Assembly: GCA_027574665.1 (NCBI GenBank) | Contig: CM050656.1 | Span: forward strand, 16,009,501-16,073,500 | Reading direction: 5' to 3' | Origin: Rhynochetos jubatus | Taxonomy: Eukaryota > Chordata > Aves > Eurypygiformes > Rhynochetidae | DNA: 64,000 bases | Shown: piece after piece, positions 1-14,000 of the stretch | How positions within the stretch are numbered: position 1 is the first letter of the stretch | Layout of the letters: each line of letters opens with the position of its first letter | Position numbers and translations under genes: made by a program | Notes under the pieces: generated by a model | Told to the model about the DNA's origin: nothing | The model's database searches: none | What the model saw: the letters and a program-made list of their open reading frames with translations, nothing else

Positions 1-2929
1 TGTGTTATGCTTGATAGGATGAGTCACAGCAATTACACTAGTGATTCTAAACTGAGGGCAGGGCATACGGTTGCATATAAGGCTCAGAAGTGTTATTATG
101 TCCAGATATCACCTACATCATTTTAAAATAGTACCTGTAATGATTGCACCATGAGCTGTTCAAGAATATACATGCATGGAAAGCACTATGAAGCTTGTTA
201 TGCTAAAATTGCTGCATTGATACTAAAAATACAATTTTTACAGTCCAAATTCCTCTCTGGCTATTACAACAAAAGCATCTGCTCCCTGTTGCTACTCAAG
301 ACAAGACTGCCTGCCCTTTAAGTGAATGGGATTTTTGGAATAAACTATCAGGATGATTATGCTTTCCGCTGCTGCAGGGATTTTTATTTACTTCTACAGC
401 ATATTAATATAGACAAGTAAAAAATCCAGATAAACATTTTTTGGTTTTACTAGATGGCAAAAGCATATAACTACATCGCTTAGAATCTCATCAGCTCCCA
501 TCAGTCTAAGCTACTTTATGAACATATTTATAACTGCTGAGTATAGAGCAATTATGGGAAAACATTCTCCTTTCTGAATGCATCTGCACATTTAGTACGG
601 TTTGATCTAATTAAAGTCACTTCCATTAAAGTCAACTGGAGTATTCCCACTCCAGGGTAAGGCAAAGACACAATAGGCACAAGAGGACCCCAATTCGTAC
701 AGCCAAAGCTTCAGTTTTAACCACATAAGGATATTTCTAGAAATTATCTGAAACATGACCTAAACACAAATCTCAGCTGAGACTGCAAGTTGTTTGGTTT
801 TATTTTCTGTGTAGGAGTCAAAACCCTTCCTATTTAGTGTGGGGTATCATATAGGAAACTGTACTCTAAACAAACACCATTTGTGGACAAGAAATTAGGG
901 GAAAAAACAAATGTCGAAGTCCCACATGCCATAATTTGCAGGCAGTTGAAATTGATCTCAATACTTCTCTCAATTATTTTGTTTTCTGAGAGAGACAGTG
1001 ATATATTTTAGGTTTTCCTGTGCTCTAAATACTCTATCAGCACTAATATCTGGAAGACAATAGAAAGAAGTTTAAAAAAGAAAAAATATCATGTGTGTAG
1101 TTTGATACAGCTATAAAGATAGACTACTTGTTTTTAATGGAGAAACAAGAAAAGATCTGAAGCACTTTAAAAATGACAGGCAAGTTTAACAGGCTTAATT
1201 CATAATTCCATATTAAATTCACATTGATTTTTCTCACCAATACCCTCTTTATCTAAACAACTTTGATTGTCAAAAGCCTGGGGACACTGCCAAAGACCAC
1301 TTCATTTATACGTTCAGTAGGAATTTTTAGGTCTCACAAATATAACTACTTTATGTTTAGTTCAGGACAATTAAATATTCCCACTTGAGGCAGCTGGGGA
1401 ACAAAGTTTATTTCAGAGATTTGTCAAGAGGCAAAATACCCTTGCTCACATGACCAAGAATACTTAACAAAAGTTTTTAATAGCTGAGCAGAAACTACAC
1501 ACAGTGTCATTGACTTCAATGGTTTTTCACTTACCTATATTGAAGGAGAAGTTTTGTCTAACATGCTGGATTTGTTTTCTTTAAAGGAAAATCCATGGAA
1601 TGTGTATATTGACCAAATGTCAAGGTAAATACAGATGGAGATATTTTCATTACATTCTAAGCCAGATTCTTCAATGACAGACTTATTTTTAAGCGTAATT
1701 ACAGTGGGGTAGTTAGTGACAAAGCAAGTCTTTTGTTTTAAGTAACCAGCTCAGCGAATATCTTTTAATGAAGCTGATTTGATCTTTAGTTTTCAAAAAT
1801 TAGGAAGGCAGAGATCACCTAAGTATTATGTCAAAACACAGGGCTGAGCAGAGAAATTAAAAAGGAGAAAAAATTTTGGACCATAGTAAGACAGGGTAAT
1901 TATATTTAAGGAATTCAAACTTGTAAAGACTTTAGTGACAATTTAACATTACTTTTCAGGACACATCACTATCTTCCATTTTCTTCCCCTGTACATTGCT
2001 AATAAAACATTCATAGCATTAAGTACACAGGCAGAATTTGAAGGAGATGTAATTAACTGCCTGGCACACCAGAAAACGCAGTTTCTCTTGTTCCTCCAGA
2101 AAGAAAAAAGAGTCCCCAACTAATTATATGAGTAGACGGTTGTGAGCACAAGAAAGCGACTTTATCCTTGAAAACACCACTGAAGAGTGAACAAGAACTA
2201 CCACAGTAGCGACACAGACGGAACCTGCCTAAGAGAAACCATACATTTCACAAAGAATAAGCAGGGAGAGAGCTTGACACATGAGCACCAAGCTCCAAAA
2301 TGGATACAAGTTGGTATAGGATTTTATCAACAAGCAGAAAAATTGTTCCTTCTCTTCCTGTTTGTTCTATTTATTTTGCATTTGAAGGGATTTCTGAGTT
2401 CGGGGTATTTTGCCTTTTTCTTCTTTTTGCTAAAAATTAGGTAAATTTACGTCTTATCAACAAGCTAGGTAAAAAAATACATAAATTAGACTGTAAGTAG
2501 TATGATTTGTATTTTTATATAAATACATAACAAAAGCCAGATTTACATTTAAGTTCTTCAAATACATAAACCTAAAAAATATGGAAGGCATGCAAAGCAG
2601 AACTGGAAAGCTGCCTCCCTTTTCTAAGGTGGACCTACAAGCTACACACCTACAGTTTCTTGGTAGCTTTGAGTCATTAGTTCTTAGTAATTGCTCTAGC
2701 CTAATTATTTTAGTTACACACTAAACCATCAACTTTTCCGAAGTTTCTGAGCAGCAGTGAGATCCTACAAATTTCCACCAGAACAAAACTCATGAGTCTT
2801 TACAGCAGGGAAATATTCTACTCTGACATTGTCAAAAATTACGTAAGACAATGTTGTTCCAAAAGGAAGGATTTCTCATCCTTAACTGTATTGATAAAAG
2901 AAATTGGATTGAGTTCCTGACTATTTCAC
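1..2929. other. AT-rich non-coding stretch, no gene seen
   Basis: No open frame here has protein-like composition, a splice framework or a recognisable family. The longest, an 85-codon frame at 2187-2444, ends in a low-complexity Leu/Phe-rich tail from T-rich DNA and looks fortuitous. Weak, very old repeat scraps may lie near 610-655 and 1500-1530, where a GACTTCAATGG-like word typical of ancient amniote repeats occurs. I see no young transposon. Confidence 0.6.
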
Positions 2930-3008
2930 AGTCTTTCATTATGGCCTGAGGCAAGTAGTTTAACCTCTGTGTATCTACTTGCTATGACTAAAATGAGTAT
3001 AATAACAT
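2930..3008 (+). repeat. MIR-like ancient SINE relic
   Basis: The stretch around 2950-2969 (GGCAAGTAGTTTAACCTCT) closely matches the conserved part of tRNA-derived MIR elements, where a GGCAAGT-TTAACCTCT-GTG block precedes a CTAAAATG-G-ATAATAA block. The second block is visible at about 2987-3007. The order and spacing agree with a MIR in plus orientation. The match is read by eye against remembered family features, so an unrelated amniote SINE with the same tail is possible. Confidence 0.45.
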
Positions 3009-3017
3009 TTTTTTTCC

Positions 3018-3035
3018 TTTTTTTTTTTTTTTTTT
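3018..3035. repeat. T18 homopolymer run
   Basis: Eighteen consecutive T follow TTTTTTTTCC directly downstream of the MIR-like relic. It is a simple low-complexity tract and likely length-variable. Confidence 0.9.
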
Positions 3036-6000
3036 GTCTGCCTCGCCTTTGGGTATTCTGCGGCAAGGCATGTGTTTCACTTTGACTTCAGTCCTGCTAA
3101 AGTGCACACACTTCAACAGAATTACCCATGTACTTACTGTTGCACACATTTAAGGCAACCTGCTGCAGTGGGAAAAGCACCTACCACAATAAAGCTTCAA
3201 AAATACTGTGATATGTATATAAATAATACCTGCTTATCTATACACCTCATGGTTATCACACACTGATTTTTATGAAGAACTCACTAAACTATTTATGGCA
3301 GTGATATTCCTATATTATAAAAAGGAGTCTAGAATTACAGTTGGGAGCTGTGGTATTTTAAAAGTACTCTTAAGCTGAGTTTCAGTGGTTTCACATACAG
3401 TAGCAGTTACATGGGCTCTAAATCTGCAGGAGCAAGGCTCTAATATGTGTAAGCACTAAATATCTTAGAAAGTGCCCAAAGAACCATGAATTCTACAGCT
3501 CTAAAATGTCTTGCACCAACAACCGCACCTTGCAAAGCAAAACCTAAAAGGTTTATGTTTGGTGTACTACCAACACTGTGTGAAATCAGCTTTTTATAGA
3601 GAAAAAGACTTCCAATAATGTAAGATTCTAAGTAGTTATTATTAGTGAAATCCTGTTACTTCATTTTACTGATATTACTAATTTAGTGTGTTAAAAATAG
3701 TACACTAGGAATCATTCAGCTCCTGGAGCAGTAGAAAAGGTGTTTACATGAAGGACATTTTTTCAGACTAACGAAAAATGAATGTGTGGCATGTCTCTAG
3801 CCCCTGGGTAATTCCTGACCCAGAATATGCAGTACTTTATTTTTTCTCTTCTTTTCTTACAAACAACTTAGTTTGTAAACAAACTGCAATGTCATTATGA
3901 ACAATATTTGGTATTTATTAAAAAACATCTATTCACAAAATTGATTTCCTAGTTGACAGGGACTCTACCACTGGCCATCGATGCTGCTATTACTAGATTC
4001 CTCTAGTGCTTTACTGCTGGTTGAAGTATGCTGCCCACACAAGCATTTTTTCCTCACTCTCCCCCCTGCCCCCGCACTACCTCACACCAAAAGTCTTTTG
4101 TCTCTCCGTTTTCAGTGCCCCATAAAACAAATCTGTTGTCAATCTGAGGACACCTGGAATGAACTTAGCAGCAGATTCTTTGACCTTTTTAGCACATGGG
4201 GGGCAAAAATCACCATCAGCAGTTGGAGAGAAAAATGTGAAAGATCAAAGTCTTCCACTCCCATTACTGCTCTTGTTTTCTTTTGTTGATATGTGCACTG
4301 CTGACAGAAACCAGCAATTTTTATCTCAAAAGTGCAAATATTTGATAGGAAACTGAGGCCAGATGTATAAACCTAAAACAAACAGCAAATATTTCTGTGA
4401 TTCTTTTAACAGCACTGGAAAAGGTCCTTTTTAACAAACAAAATCTTTCTCCTTGAGGGTTTGTAAATCAAACATTGTAGCTTTTATTAGTTGATAGACT
4501 GTTGATACTAAATAAGAGCTGACTTTAACCCCAAAAGCAACTGCATGGACTCCTTTCGTAATTGAGCTGAGATATGCAAAACATAAACACCATAAATCAT
4601 GAAAACTTTGCTTTGTTCAAGTATTTCATGAGAATAATATACAACATTTTGGTGGAATAGGCTTTTTTTAAGAAAAATTACATTTTTCTTGATCAGTCTC
4701 TCTGCAAATCTGTATCTTACAGAAAATTATTCCTTTTCTTTCTTTAAAACAAACTTCTCTTTTGTTTTCTAACTATTATTTTTCTCTGCTGACCTTTCTG
4801 TGGCCCAAATTTTAGAGCAATGTAAGGAAAATGCCTTCAAGCATCTTAACAGTTCCAAATTGTTTATATTCCAAACTGACTCCATCCCAAATCAAATGTC
4901 AATATATATTTGGTCTTTTATAAAGGCACAACATTTCTTTTGAAGTATGTTCAGAGAAGTCTTGAAAAAACCGAAGAATAAGAGTGCAAAATCAAAAGAA
5001 CATGGATTTGCTCCACAGTTGTACCTAATTTGTCTTGTAAAGTCAGACACTGAATTCCCTCAGCTGTTCCCATTTTTTTTTGTTTTTGCAACTCAACACA
5101 AATTTGAATGGAAATAAGGTGTGAAGTTGCCACTAAGGAAGTAGCTGATAAAATATTAGGGTGCCTGTCATGGGTTCTCTCTGATACAATTTTAATGTAA
5201 GCCTTTATTTCCTTAAACCATTTTCCTTTGCACCACTGTCACACAGAGTGTCACAGTCTCTAAATGTGCTAGTAATGCGGAGATCTTATTCATGTTCAAA
5301 TAAGGATTCTACCCATGCAATTACAGTTAAACTGACTATGCATGAAAATAGCATAATTTAGGATTGAGGTTTGTCAAGGTTTTATTGTTGGGTGGCACAA
5401 GTATTCTTGCAGAAGCCAAAGCTTTTCTCCATGCCCCTTACCCTCTTGGTACAGAAAGAAGGAAGATGCTGCATGCCATCTCCTAAGTGACTTAAGCAAG
5501 GGCTACTGCTAAAGACCAAGGCCTCTGTTTCAACGGTTCTTCCATGCAAGTGGACCTGATACCAATGCAGGGGTTAGAATATGTGTTGAATTACTCAAAA
5601 GGGTACAATCCAAGAAATTACCCAGTTGTTGAGTTCTCTTTACACACTGCACAAATAATACCTACAAAATCAGGCAATGTACATTATAAAGCTAACTCTT
5701 GAAATGTGTGGGTTTAAGTCAAAATATCAAAACATAGCACATGTTGAAAATCACTAGATGATTTATCAACTAACCAAAGTATCTAACAAGTCCTTAGAGA
5801 ATCTTAAGACAGAAGCAATTTCCGCACCAACTTAATCAATCCACACTATGATTTCCAAGATTTGATGCTTTTAGTGAATTTTGATCCAGTCTTAATTCCC
5901 ATAGCTTTACCATCTGCAGAGCATTTTTATGAAAGGTAATTTTATCCCCTCTGCCAACCTGTTAAATATTGTCTTGGGATGATTTATTAGTGTTCATGAC

Positions 6001-7840
6001 TCCAGACAATATTTTATTCTCCCTGAATTTTCAGCTGGCAGAGCCAACTTCCTAATTTTATCACAAGTTCCTAATTTTATCAACTGAAAGCACTGAAACC
6101 ATTCATGAATAAAAGGCTCTAATCTACCAGGTCTGTGACTCAAGAGCAACAATTGCCTTTCAGCCCTGAGCTGACAACCTCTTTCACAGAAAGAGGGAGA
6201 GAGGAAAAAAAAAAAAAGGTTTTCTGTGTGATGTAAATCTCTGCAAGTTAAGAACTCTAGGTCGACCTACCCCAATTTCTAGTAAGCTCCTTCAGAAGCA
6301 TGAACATATCAGAAGTCTAATTGCTACAATGTATTGAAGAAATGTAATATTCAATTAAGCTCTAAGCTTTTTAAAAGCACCAAACTCATTTTACTCCGAA
6401 TTCTACACACACTACTGATGATCTTTAATTATTATAGTGCAGTGATTAATAAAAATAGCCTGGCAGTCTAAGCGCACATGAACTCTTCCTGATTTAGGGA
6501 AGCCTGAAAAGCATGACAGTGGATTCTTTCCAAACGTATTTATCAGAAAGCTGTTTATCTTCTGTAGTAGAACTTGATTCATAGTCATTTCATTCGTGTC
6601 AATGAATGCAGCATAAGGCCTTTAATACTCCCTGGTTGGAAGCTAATGCCTTTAGCTTTCCATTAGGTAATTTGAAAGACCTATTCATTTTTTTTCACAG
6701 TCAGCTAACTAATTCTTTAACACTTCATTTCAATACCACTAACACTTACTAAAGGATTGACTTCACTAAGTGAACAATCTCAGCTGTCTCAACATTTCAT
6801 CGTTACCTGACATATATAGCTGTGTCTAAATCAATGAATCACACTGAGGTAGGTCTATCCCCTTGAGCATTTTTTCTTTTTTTTTTTTTTCTATCTAGTC
6901 CCAGTGTTCCTCTTTATTGTTCAATGGGAAACTTCCAAGATCTATGGAGAGTATGATATACTTGCTTTTTAACCTCATTTTTATACTGTTCTTATACTAA
7001 AATTACAGACCATCAGTTCTCCATTTCAACGACAAGGATTGCATTTCAAAATTTTTCCTTTCTGATGGACCTCATGGCAAAGCTGGCAAAGAAAAGACTA
7101 AGTCTCTTCCTTACCTTTAGCCTGCAAAGACAATCAGATATCATGATCACAGGCGGAGTGTAGGAAAGGTGAATTGGTTATTTTTTAACCCCCAACTTGG
7201 GAGAAATTACTCTCTTCCAGCAACATTGTATCAGGTATATCAAGGATGAATATCAGGGATAGATTCATGAAAGTTTTCAAAATTAATCAGAGGACAGATA
7301 TTGAGGTTGGATTTCTTTCAGCATCAGCTTTGACTATAAAAATGTAGACCAAAATGTAGACATTTATTTATTCCAAGCATGCTTTAGAAAGTGAAAAATT
7401 ATAGAATTTTATCTCCTGACATGTCTACCCCACAGACAGCAGTATAAGGAAGTTCCTAGTAAAAGACACTAAAGAAAAGCACATTAGAAACGAAACACCA
7501 CTAAATTTAAACTTTCATTCAGTGCCTTCACTAAACACTACAAAATGGCCCTACAAGACGCAGAACGTGCAACTTTGGTTGCCAGCCTGGTTGAGCATGA
7601 TGTCTCTGCAGCTTCTGCTGCTCTGAAGAAGTTATTGCCCCTCCATTTCGAACCTGCCTGCACCTCACGCATTGCTGAAGGGTATTGCAAGAAGTTATTT
7701 GCTTCAAATCGATTTGAATCAACTTTGCAGATGAATAATGTCAGAATTGTAATTTTTTTACACACATACCTCATCATCGGTGCACAGCTAGTATGTAACC
7801 TTATTTTTGGCATAACTATGTTTGCATTATACTGTTTAAA
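3036..7840. other. AT-rich non-coding stretch, no gene seen
   Basis: Only short fortuitous frames occur. The two longest overlap on opposite strands at 7538-7862, each about 105 codons, with no family resemblance. A 15-bp word (TTCCTAATTTTATCA) is duplicated in tandem with a 19-bp period at 6049-6082. A T-rich tract lies near 6870-6890. No transposon boundary could be recognised. Confidence 0.6.
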
Positions 7841-7912
7841 ACAAAGAAACAAACCAAACTAAACAAACAAACAAAACCGACCAAAAAACCCAACATAACA
7901 AACAAACAATCC
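7841..7912. repeat. degenerate (AAAC)n / A-C-rich low-complexity tract
   Basis: An A- and C-only stretch with repeated AAAC units (7859-7877 and 7898-7909), broken by CCGACC and CCCAACAT, behaves as a decayed tetranucleotide microsatellite. Confidence 0.8.
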
Positions 7913-10900
7913 ACAAACCATCTCCTGGAAGGAAAATAATCAGAGAAAAAAGTGTCTCTGGAAGCTTTTCAATATTAGTGATCTAAAACATCAAGTGAGC
8001 TTTGTCTTTCCAGAGGAATGTTAGCTGAGGAAGAAAAGCTACTGTTTGCCTGTAGGATGCCTGTCGCTGCGGTCTCTCCAGGGCAGCTCTAAACTCCTTT
8101 GCGAGTTTCATTTCTATGAAAAGCAGAAGGGGACCAAATCTCAAATAATCAGTTGGTTTCATATGCTGAGGATCAACTGTCACCTTTCTACTCAAGTCTG
8201 AGTGAATTCCCCTGCCAGCAGAAAGCAGGTGTCAACTTTAATCCTACAATTTCTGCTTCTTTAATGAATCTTATAGCAGATATAGTACACTTTGATGTTT
8301 TACTGCCATAAGAAATTATGCCTTTATAAATTTCAAAGCTGGCTTCTCCACATTTAGAGTTACAACATACTATTACGATAACTAAATAATTTTCAAACTT
8401 TTGTACTTTAACTTAAACTCCATTTAGGCACCTAAAGGCATCCAGGTTTTCAAAGATAACTACAAAAGCCAGAAAAATTAAATAAATGCAAATAAATTAC
8501 ATGAACTCTTTTTGAGTACAGAATAAACTACTACCGTACTGAACAGTGGGTATATGGGTGCATTATCTTAGAATGTCATCGTTATGACAGGGTTTTACAG
8601 TGAAAAGGCAATGAAGTCTCATAAATCAGAATCAAATCACTTTCTTCATGACTGCAAAGCCTCTTGTTACTTCTACTGTCAGAAAAGAGAATCACTTCAC
8701 AGGAAATGGTAGAACCAGCTACACATGTTCAGCATTGTAACACAGAAATCACATTATAAGATTACTATTGAGTTCTTTCAACTCAGACAAAGCTCTCTTG
8801 TTAGCAAATCATACTTTCTATTTGGCCATGAATTGTAAAAGCAGATAATATTTTCCATTTGTATCGTAAATTTCATCACTGGATATGAAAGTCAGCTAGT
8901 GCTTATTGGCTGCTTATGTACAATATGATTCTTGAAAGAGCATCTTTTTTTTTGGATACAGAGTTGGAAACACCAAATTAACTGATATTTCCCAAATAAC
9001 CTCAATATCTTTGGAAGAACAGGGTAGGAAAGCCATTATTCCTGAACTCCAGGCTCCTGTGCCTTCACCAGCAGAACACCTTTTCTAACTTTAAGCACCT
9101 TTGTTATAATTTTTCAGATGAGAAGGACAGGGAGGAAAAATAACAGAGCTGAAAAGAGAGGTAATGCATTAGTCAAAATACTGAGTAAGCCAATTTTGAA
9201 TGAGTGTTGATTTAATTCTCTTTTTATAGACCTCATACTTTTCTAGAGTAAATTTTAAGAAATTAAAAAAATTTCACCATTATGATAGTTTGGGAAACTG
9301 GACCCGTTTCACCAAATTACACCTATCCAGAGAGTGAAGAATTAGAAGTCACTTTCATTATTTTAGAGAACTTCTATATGAATAAAATGGGTTTAGAAGA
9401 CAATATTCAGTATCCAAAACCTAGCCTCCAGACTCAAATAACTGTTCCAGTAATTTTGATGACATTCATAAAATCTAGAAAACAAAGCCAATTAAGGACT
9501 GCCGAAGGGAGAATGGTATCCTGTAACACTGACATCTGGACTACTGCTAGTGCATGTAATGTATATCTGTCACTGACAGCTTATCAGGTTATATATAATT
9601 CTGAATCATTAGTCATGTCTTTCTCAGCAAGCGCAAGAATCTGCAAAACCAACATAGTCACAGAAGAAGTACCTTTGGAAGACAAACTCACTTACATGTA
9701 ACCATCTCAGAAGGTAATCATAAGCCATTAATATAATGCAGACCATAAATGTCAATACAAAGAGCTACGTGCATGTCAACAAGCAGGGTATAGGCATGAC
9801 TGACCTAGACAATCAACTTAATATGACAAATGACAGCTTTGTAAATATCTCCAGCATTGGATACACATTTAACCTCCACATGCTAGAGATCCAATAGGAA
9901 AAACCCCAAGATCCAGTGTCATTTCATAAGGGAGGGAAAAAAATAAAAAAATCTGTTTCTATAGCCTTGAAAAAGAAGTGAAAAATGTCCAAGAAGAATG
10001 CAGCATGCCCCACCGCAAACCTATTCAAGATGTAGCTAGCAGATAAAACCCTACACATGACACCAACTGTTTAAACAGAGGCAGACTCTACATGCCCTGT
10101 CATTTGATCATGATATAGATTGATCATTTCTATTACTGGGCTAGACTGTAATGAAAAGCCTTGTGAATGTGCTAAGACCATTTTAACAGCTCACTAGAGA
10201 CCCAAGTGTGGAAGGAGCATGCCTAAGCCAAGTTCTATATGCAGTCCATGTACCATGATGAATAATGAAGCGTTTTAGGAAAAAAAAAAAAAAAGATATC
10301 ACAATGAGCATTTTTTTCTGTCACTGAGATTTTTTTGAGGAATTCTAATGACAGTTGATTGTGTGTTTTAGGACTGGGGGATATGTTTAACCATTTGGTT
10401 GAATCCTCAACCATAAACTGTTTTTCTGAGTAGTAGCTTAGTGGAAGAGGCAAAAATTTACATACTTTTAGGACAAAAAAATACTAAGAGCCTGATAAAA
10501 GACTGCTGTAGAGTCCTGTTTGCAAATACTCAACTAGCACGGTTATTGATTCCTCTTAAAACATGCAGGTTTCTTTCTTGTAAAAACACAGCGAAATTGC
10601 TGTGGAGAAATGTACAGTACACAGGCTTCCCATCTATGCTGGGCGCATGACAGACATGGATGTAGTTTAGGATGATGCTGCATGAGACATCTTAAAAATG
10701 CTAACTCATTTCTTTTCACAGAAAACTGTACTCCTAAATGCATTCATTTAATTATTAACATTTACTGTCAGCATCTGAATACTCAAATAAAAACTTTAGA
10801 AATTACATACAACTGTACAATTAACTTAGAGCTATAGTTCTGCTTAAAAACCTCCCTTCTGAAGCACATACTTAAAAAACAAGAGCAAAAGAGGTTATCA

Positions 10901-11014
10901 GAACAAGACCTCCCAGACTCTATTCTCCCAGTGTCATTATCAGCTCATACCCATGACAAAATTAATTCCTCAGTTCTGCCAGCATCGACAGTCTCATTAT
11001 CCATATTGGAAGGA

Positions 11015-11045
<31 letters not shown>

Positions 11046-14000
11046 TAGGGACCACTGAAAATCAGAAATTACAAATTACTTCAGGGTGAATAGTGTTTCA
11101 TTTAAGTGTTCAGCACACGTTATTAATTCAAATTTCAAAATTAAATGTTGAAAATCATTTTGCAAACAGAACTCCAAATATTTTAAATACAAATACTATA
11201 TAAGATCTTTCAATTTCAAATAAGTCATTTTATGAATATAAACATGATATTATAAAATATTTGTGTGTAGCCAAAATTGTATTTCTTATTGGCACTGCTA
11301 GAGTTGAAAGATTTTGTGATGATCAGTACGTAGTATAGGGGGAAAAGCAGTTTCAAAACGGATAGATTTGCTGATGGACAAAGTAGACCAGCAACACATA
11401 ATGGTTCCGGAAAAGTCAAAAGATTAGACTGCAGTAAATGTATAGATGACACAATCTCATCACATTTGTGACACATGTATGAAACAAACTGCCTGTCTTC
11501 CCCAGAGAAGACCAGATTCAGAGTACCACAAGTTCATAATACAGTCCATTAGAATTGATGGCTTCAACGAACTGACCCATCTGGAATAGTGGTCCTTATC
11601 ACACTGTTACACATTTGAACTGAAGCAGCATGTTTTATTTGCTGACAGTATTTATAGCAGAGATTATGATTTAATTTTGATCAGAGGTCTTTTTTTGCCT
11701 ATAGCATGAACTACAGCAACAGAAATGTCAAAATTAAAAATAGCATATGATTAACTGACTGGCTGAATAAACAACTGCCCTTTCCTTTTAAGAGCCTTCT
11801 TCCAAATATTCACATGATGTCTATTAGCAGCAGGCATCCACGGAGTCTGCTCATGGCACCAAAGAGAACGTGGAAAACAAATAACACTTGCCTCAATGCA
11901 GGGGAAATGCCATTCTCTTGAATTTATCCCATATTATCATGTGGGTTAAAAGACAATTCAATACATTTTCATATATATCCAACAAATAGAGCCTAAACCA
12001 GAAAAAGGTTCCTTTACAGAGACGTGGGATTTGGGCCAGACTCCTTTGTAAGGAATGTCTTAGAAATGGCCAGTTAGAGCAAAGTACACAGCTTAAGTGT
12101 AGGTCCCCTCAGCCAGAAGGAGTCATTCATTCGGGGCCTTCAAAAGATAAGAAAAGCACTGACATGCCTGGGGATAGCAGCTAAAATTACACACTCACTC
12201 TGCCCTCATACATTTGTCACCATGCGATATAAACATTCATGTCAGTGATAACAAAGCACGTTCCTTATTTGACTATTGTCAACAGCAGTGGAATTTAAGG
12301 AATATCACAGCAATGTGTTATGTTTCTGCTACAGAAAAATTCTATCACAACTGCAATGTTTTCAGATGCTATGAATTAAATTGTACAACCTTTGTCTTCT
12401 GTCCTCGCAAAAGAGAAAGTCTCAGAACAATCACACAAATATTCTTAACCACTACAGTGTAATAAGGTGTCTGTAATTCAGTGACTACCTTGCTGTACGG
12501 TTAGCATGTGGCAGAAAATTCAGTATTTTCATCTTAAGGCCAGTGACAGGTGATGATCAGCACTTTAATTGTGTCTCTTCACTGCTAACTTTTGAAGGAT
12601 TCCTAATGCAAATTCCAGTTTTCACACTTTCCTGCAAAACAAAATAAAACCATACGAAATTTAACACATTGCAGCTTATGCCAGGAATTTTCTGTAAAAC
12701 TTTTTAAGTCAAGTAAAAGTGTATTTGAGCAACAAGTTTTAAAATTAGAATCATAGCACTTGACTTCTCACATTCCCAAAAGGATTTCACCTACAAACAC
12801 CAAACAGGATTTTTACCCTTGCAGGATATAATAACAAACATTTGTTGAGGAAGTTCATCTTGCAAATTCTTACCTATAAAGCAAGTTTGTTATGACTGTG
12901 GGAACTTTGTATTTACAAGGAAAAAATATAGTTCACTTTCAAAAAATCCTTTCAATTCAAAAATAAATAATGTGAACACTAAGTGTCTGTATGGCCTGGA
13001 GATGCTCTACGCCTTTAGTATTTGGGTGACATTTCCTGTGTATTTGCTTACTCTAAAGTATATTTGAATGTTGGAGGTTCTACAGTGTTCTCTTAAAATG
13101 CCACTACTCTGAAAAGTGACTTCAAAAGATAGGATTGTTTGATGTTTATCGTTTCTTAGTGATTTTGGCACCAAACGTTCCAGTTCAAAGTTAAAAAGAT
13201 TACTTGCTTTCTGATTGTTAGATCTGCGAATTGATCCCAGTTCCAAAAAGTCAAGAGGCTCCCACTGCTAAATAACTATGGAATTTCAATGTTCTGTATT
13301 TTGTTACAATTATATTAATTGGGATGACACTGTTGCTTAAGAAATGTGCAATCTATCAGTATTACTTCCTCATGATACAACATAAAGAATGGCATCTACT
13401 CTATACCTTAAAAATCTCTTTTAAAAGTAGAGACCATCTGTATTCTGTGCATTTATTTTTATTTATTTGTGATCTGTAGAGTAAAAAATACCACCAAACT
13501 CTGAAGTAACTTAGTGAAGCAGCTACTAATTTTAGAGTTTGGTTTTTTTGGGTTTTTTTGTGGTGGAGGGACAGCTTTTAGGCACATACAGCATGAGATT
13601 AAGACAAAATTTCTTTCACAATTGATTTCTGGATTAGACAGAGGGGTCTTGAAGACGTAAGCCAATTAGGAGTTAAGTTGGATTTGCCAGCATCACAGGA
13701 TATGCCTTCTTCACCTTTGCTTTCAGGTTGCCCCATGCTTTTCCAACCACGTCTGATTCCTCAGGGCTGAAGTGGAAAATACTTCATCACAGAACTTTTT
13801 TTATTTCTTGGACAGAAGCTTTTTAGATAGAGTCAAATTCAGCTTATACAAAGGAAACAAAGGTCACTAGGGGAGCATGCTACCTCATTTGGCATAGGAA
13901 CAAGAAAAATAGTGCCAACTGAATTTACACTGTAAATTACTCTAGATCTGCCCTTGATATCTACACCTTATCTATCATTAATGATCTGCTTACTGTTTGA

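Noticed and set aside
7538-7862. Overlapping ~105-codon frames on both strands
   Set aside because: Neither translation resembles a known family, and both end in low-complexity sequence. The coincidence is most simply a stop-poor patch.
9282-9701. 139-codon frame as a gene
   Set aside because: No recognisable domain or flanking gene structure. About one such frame is expected by chance in this amount of sequence.
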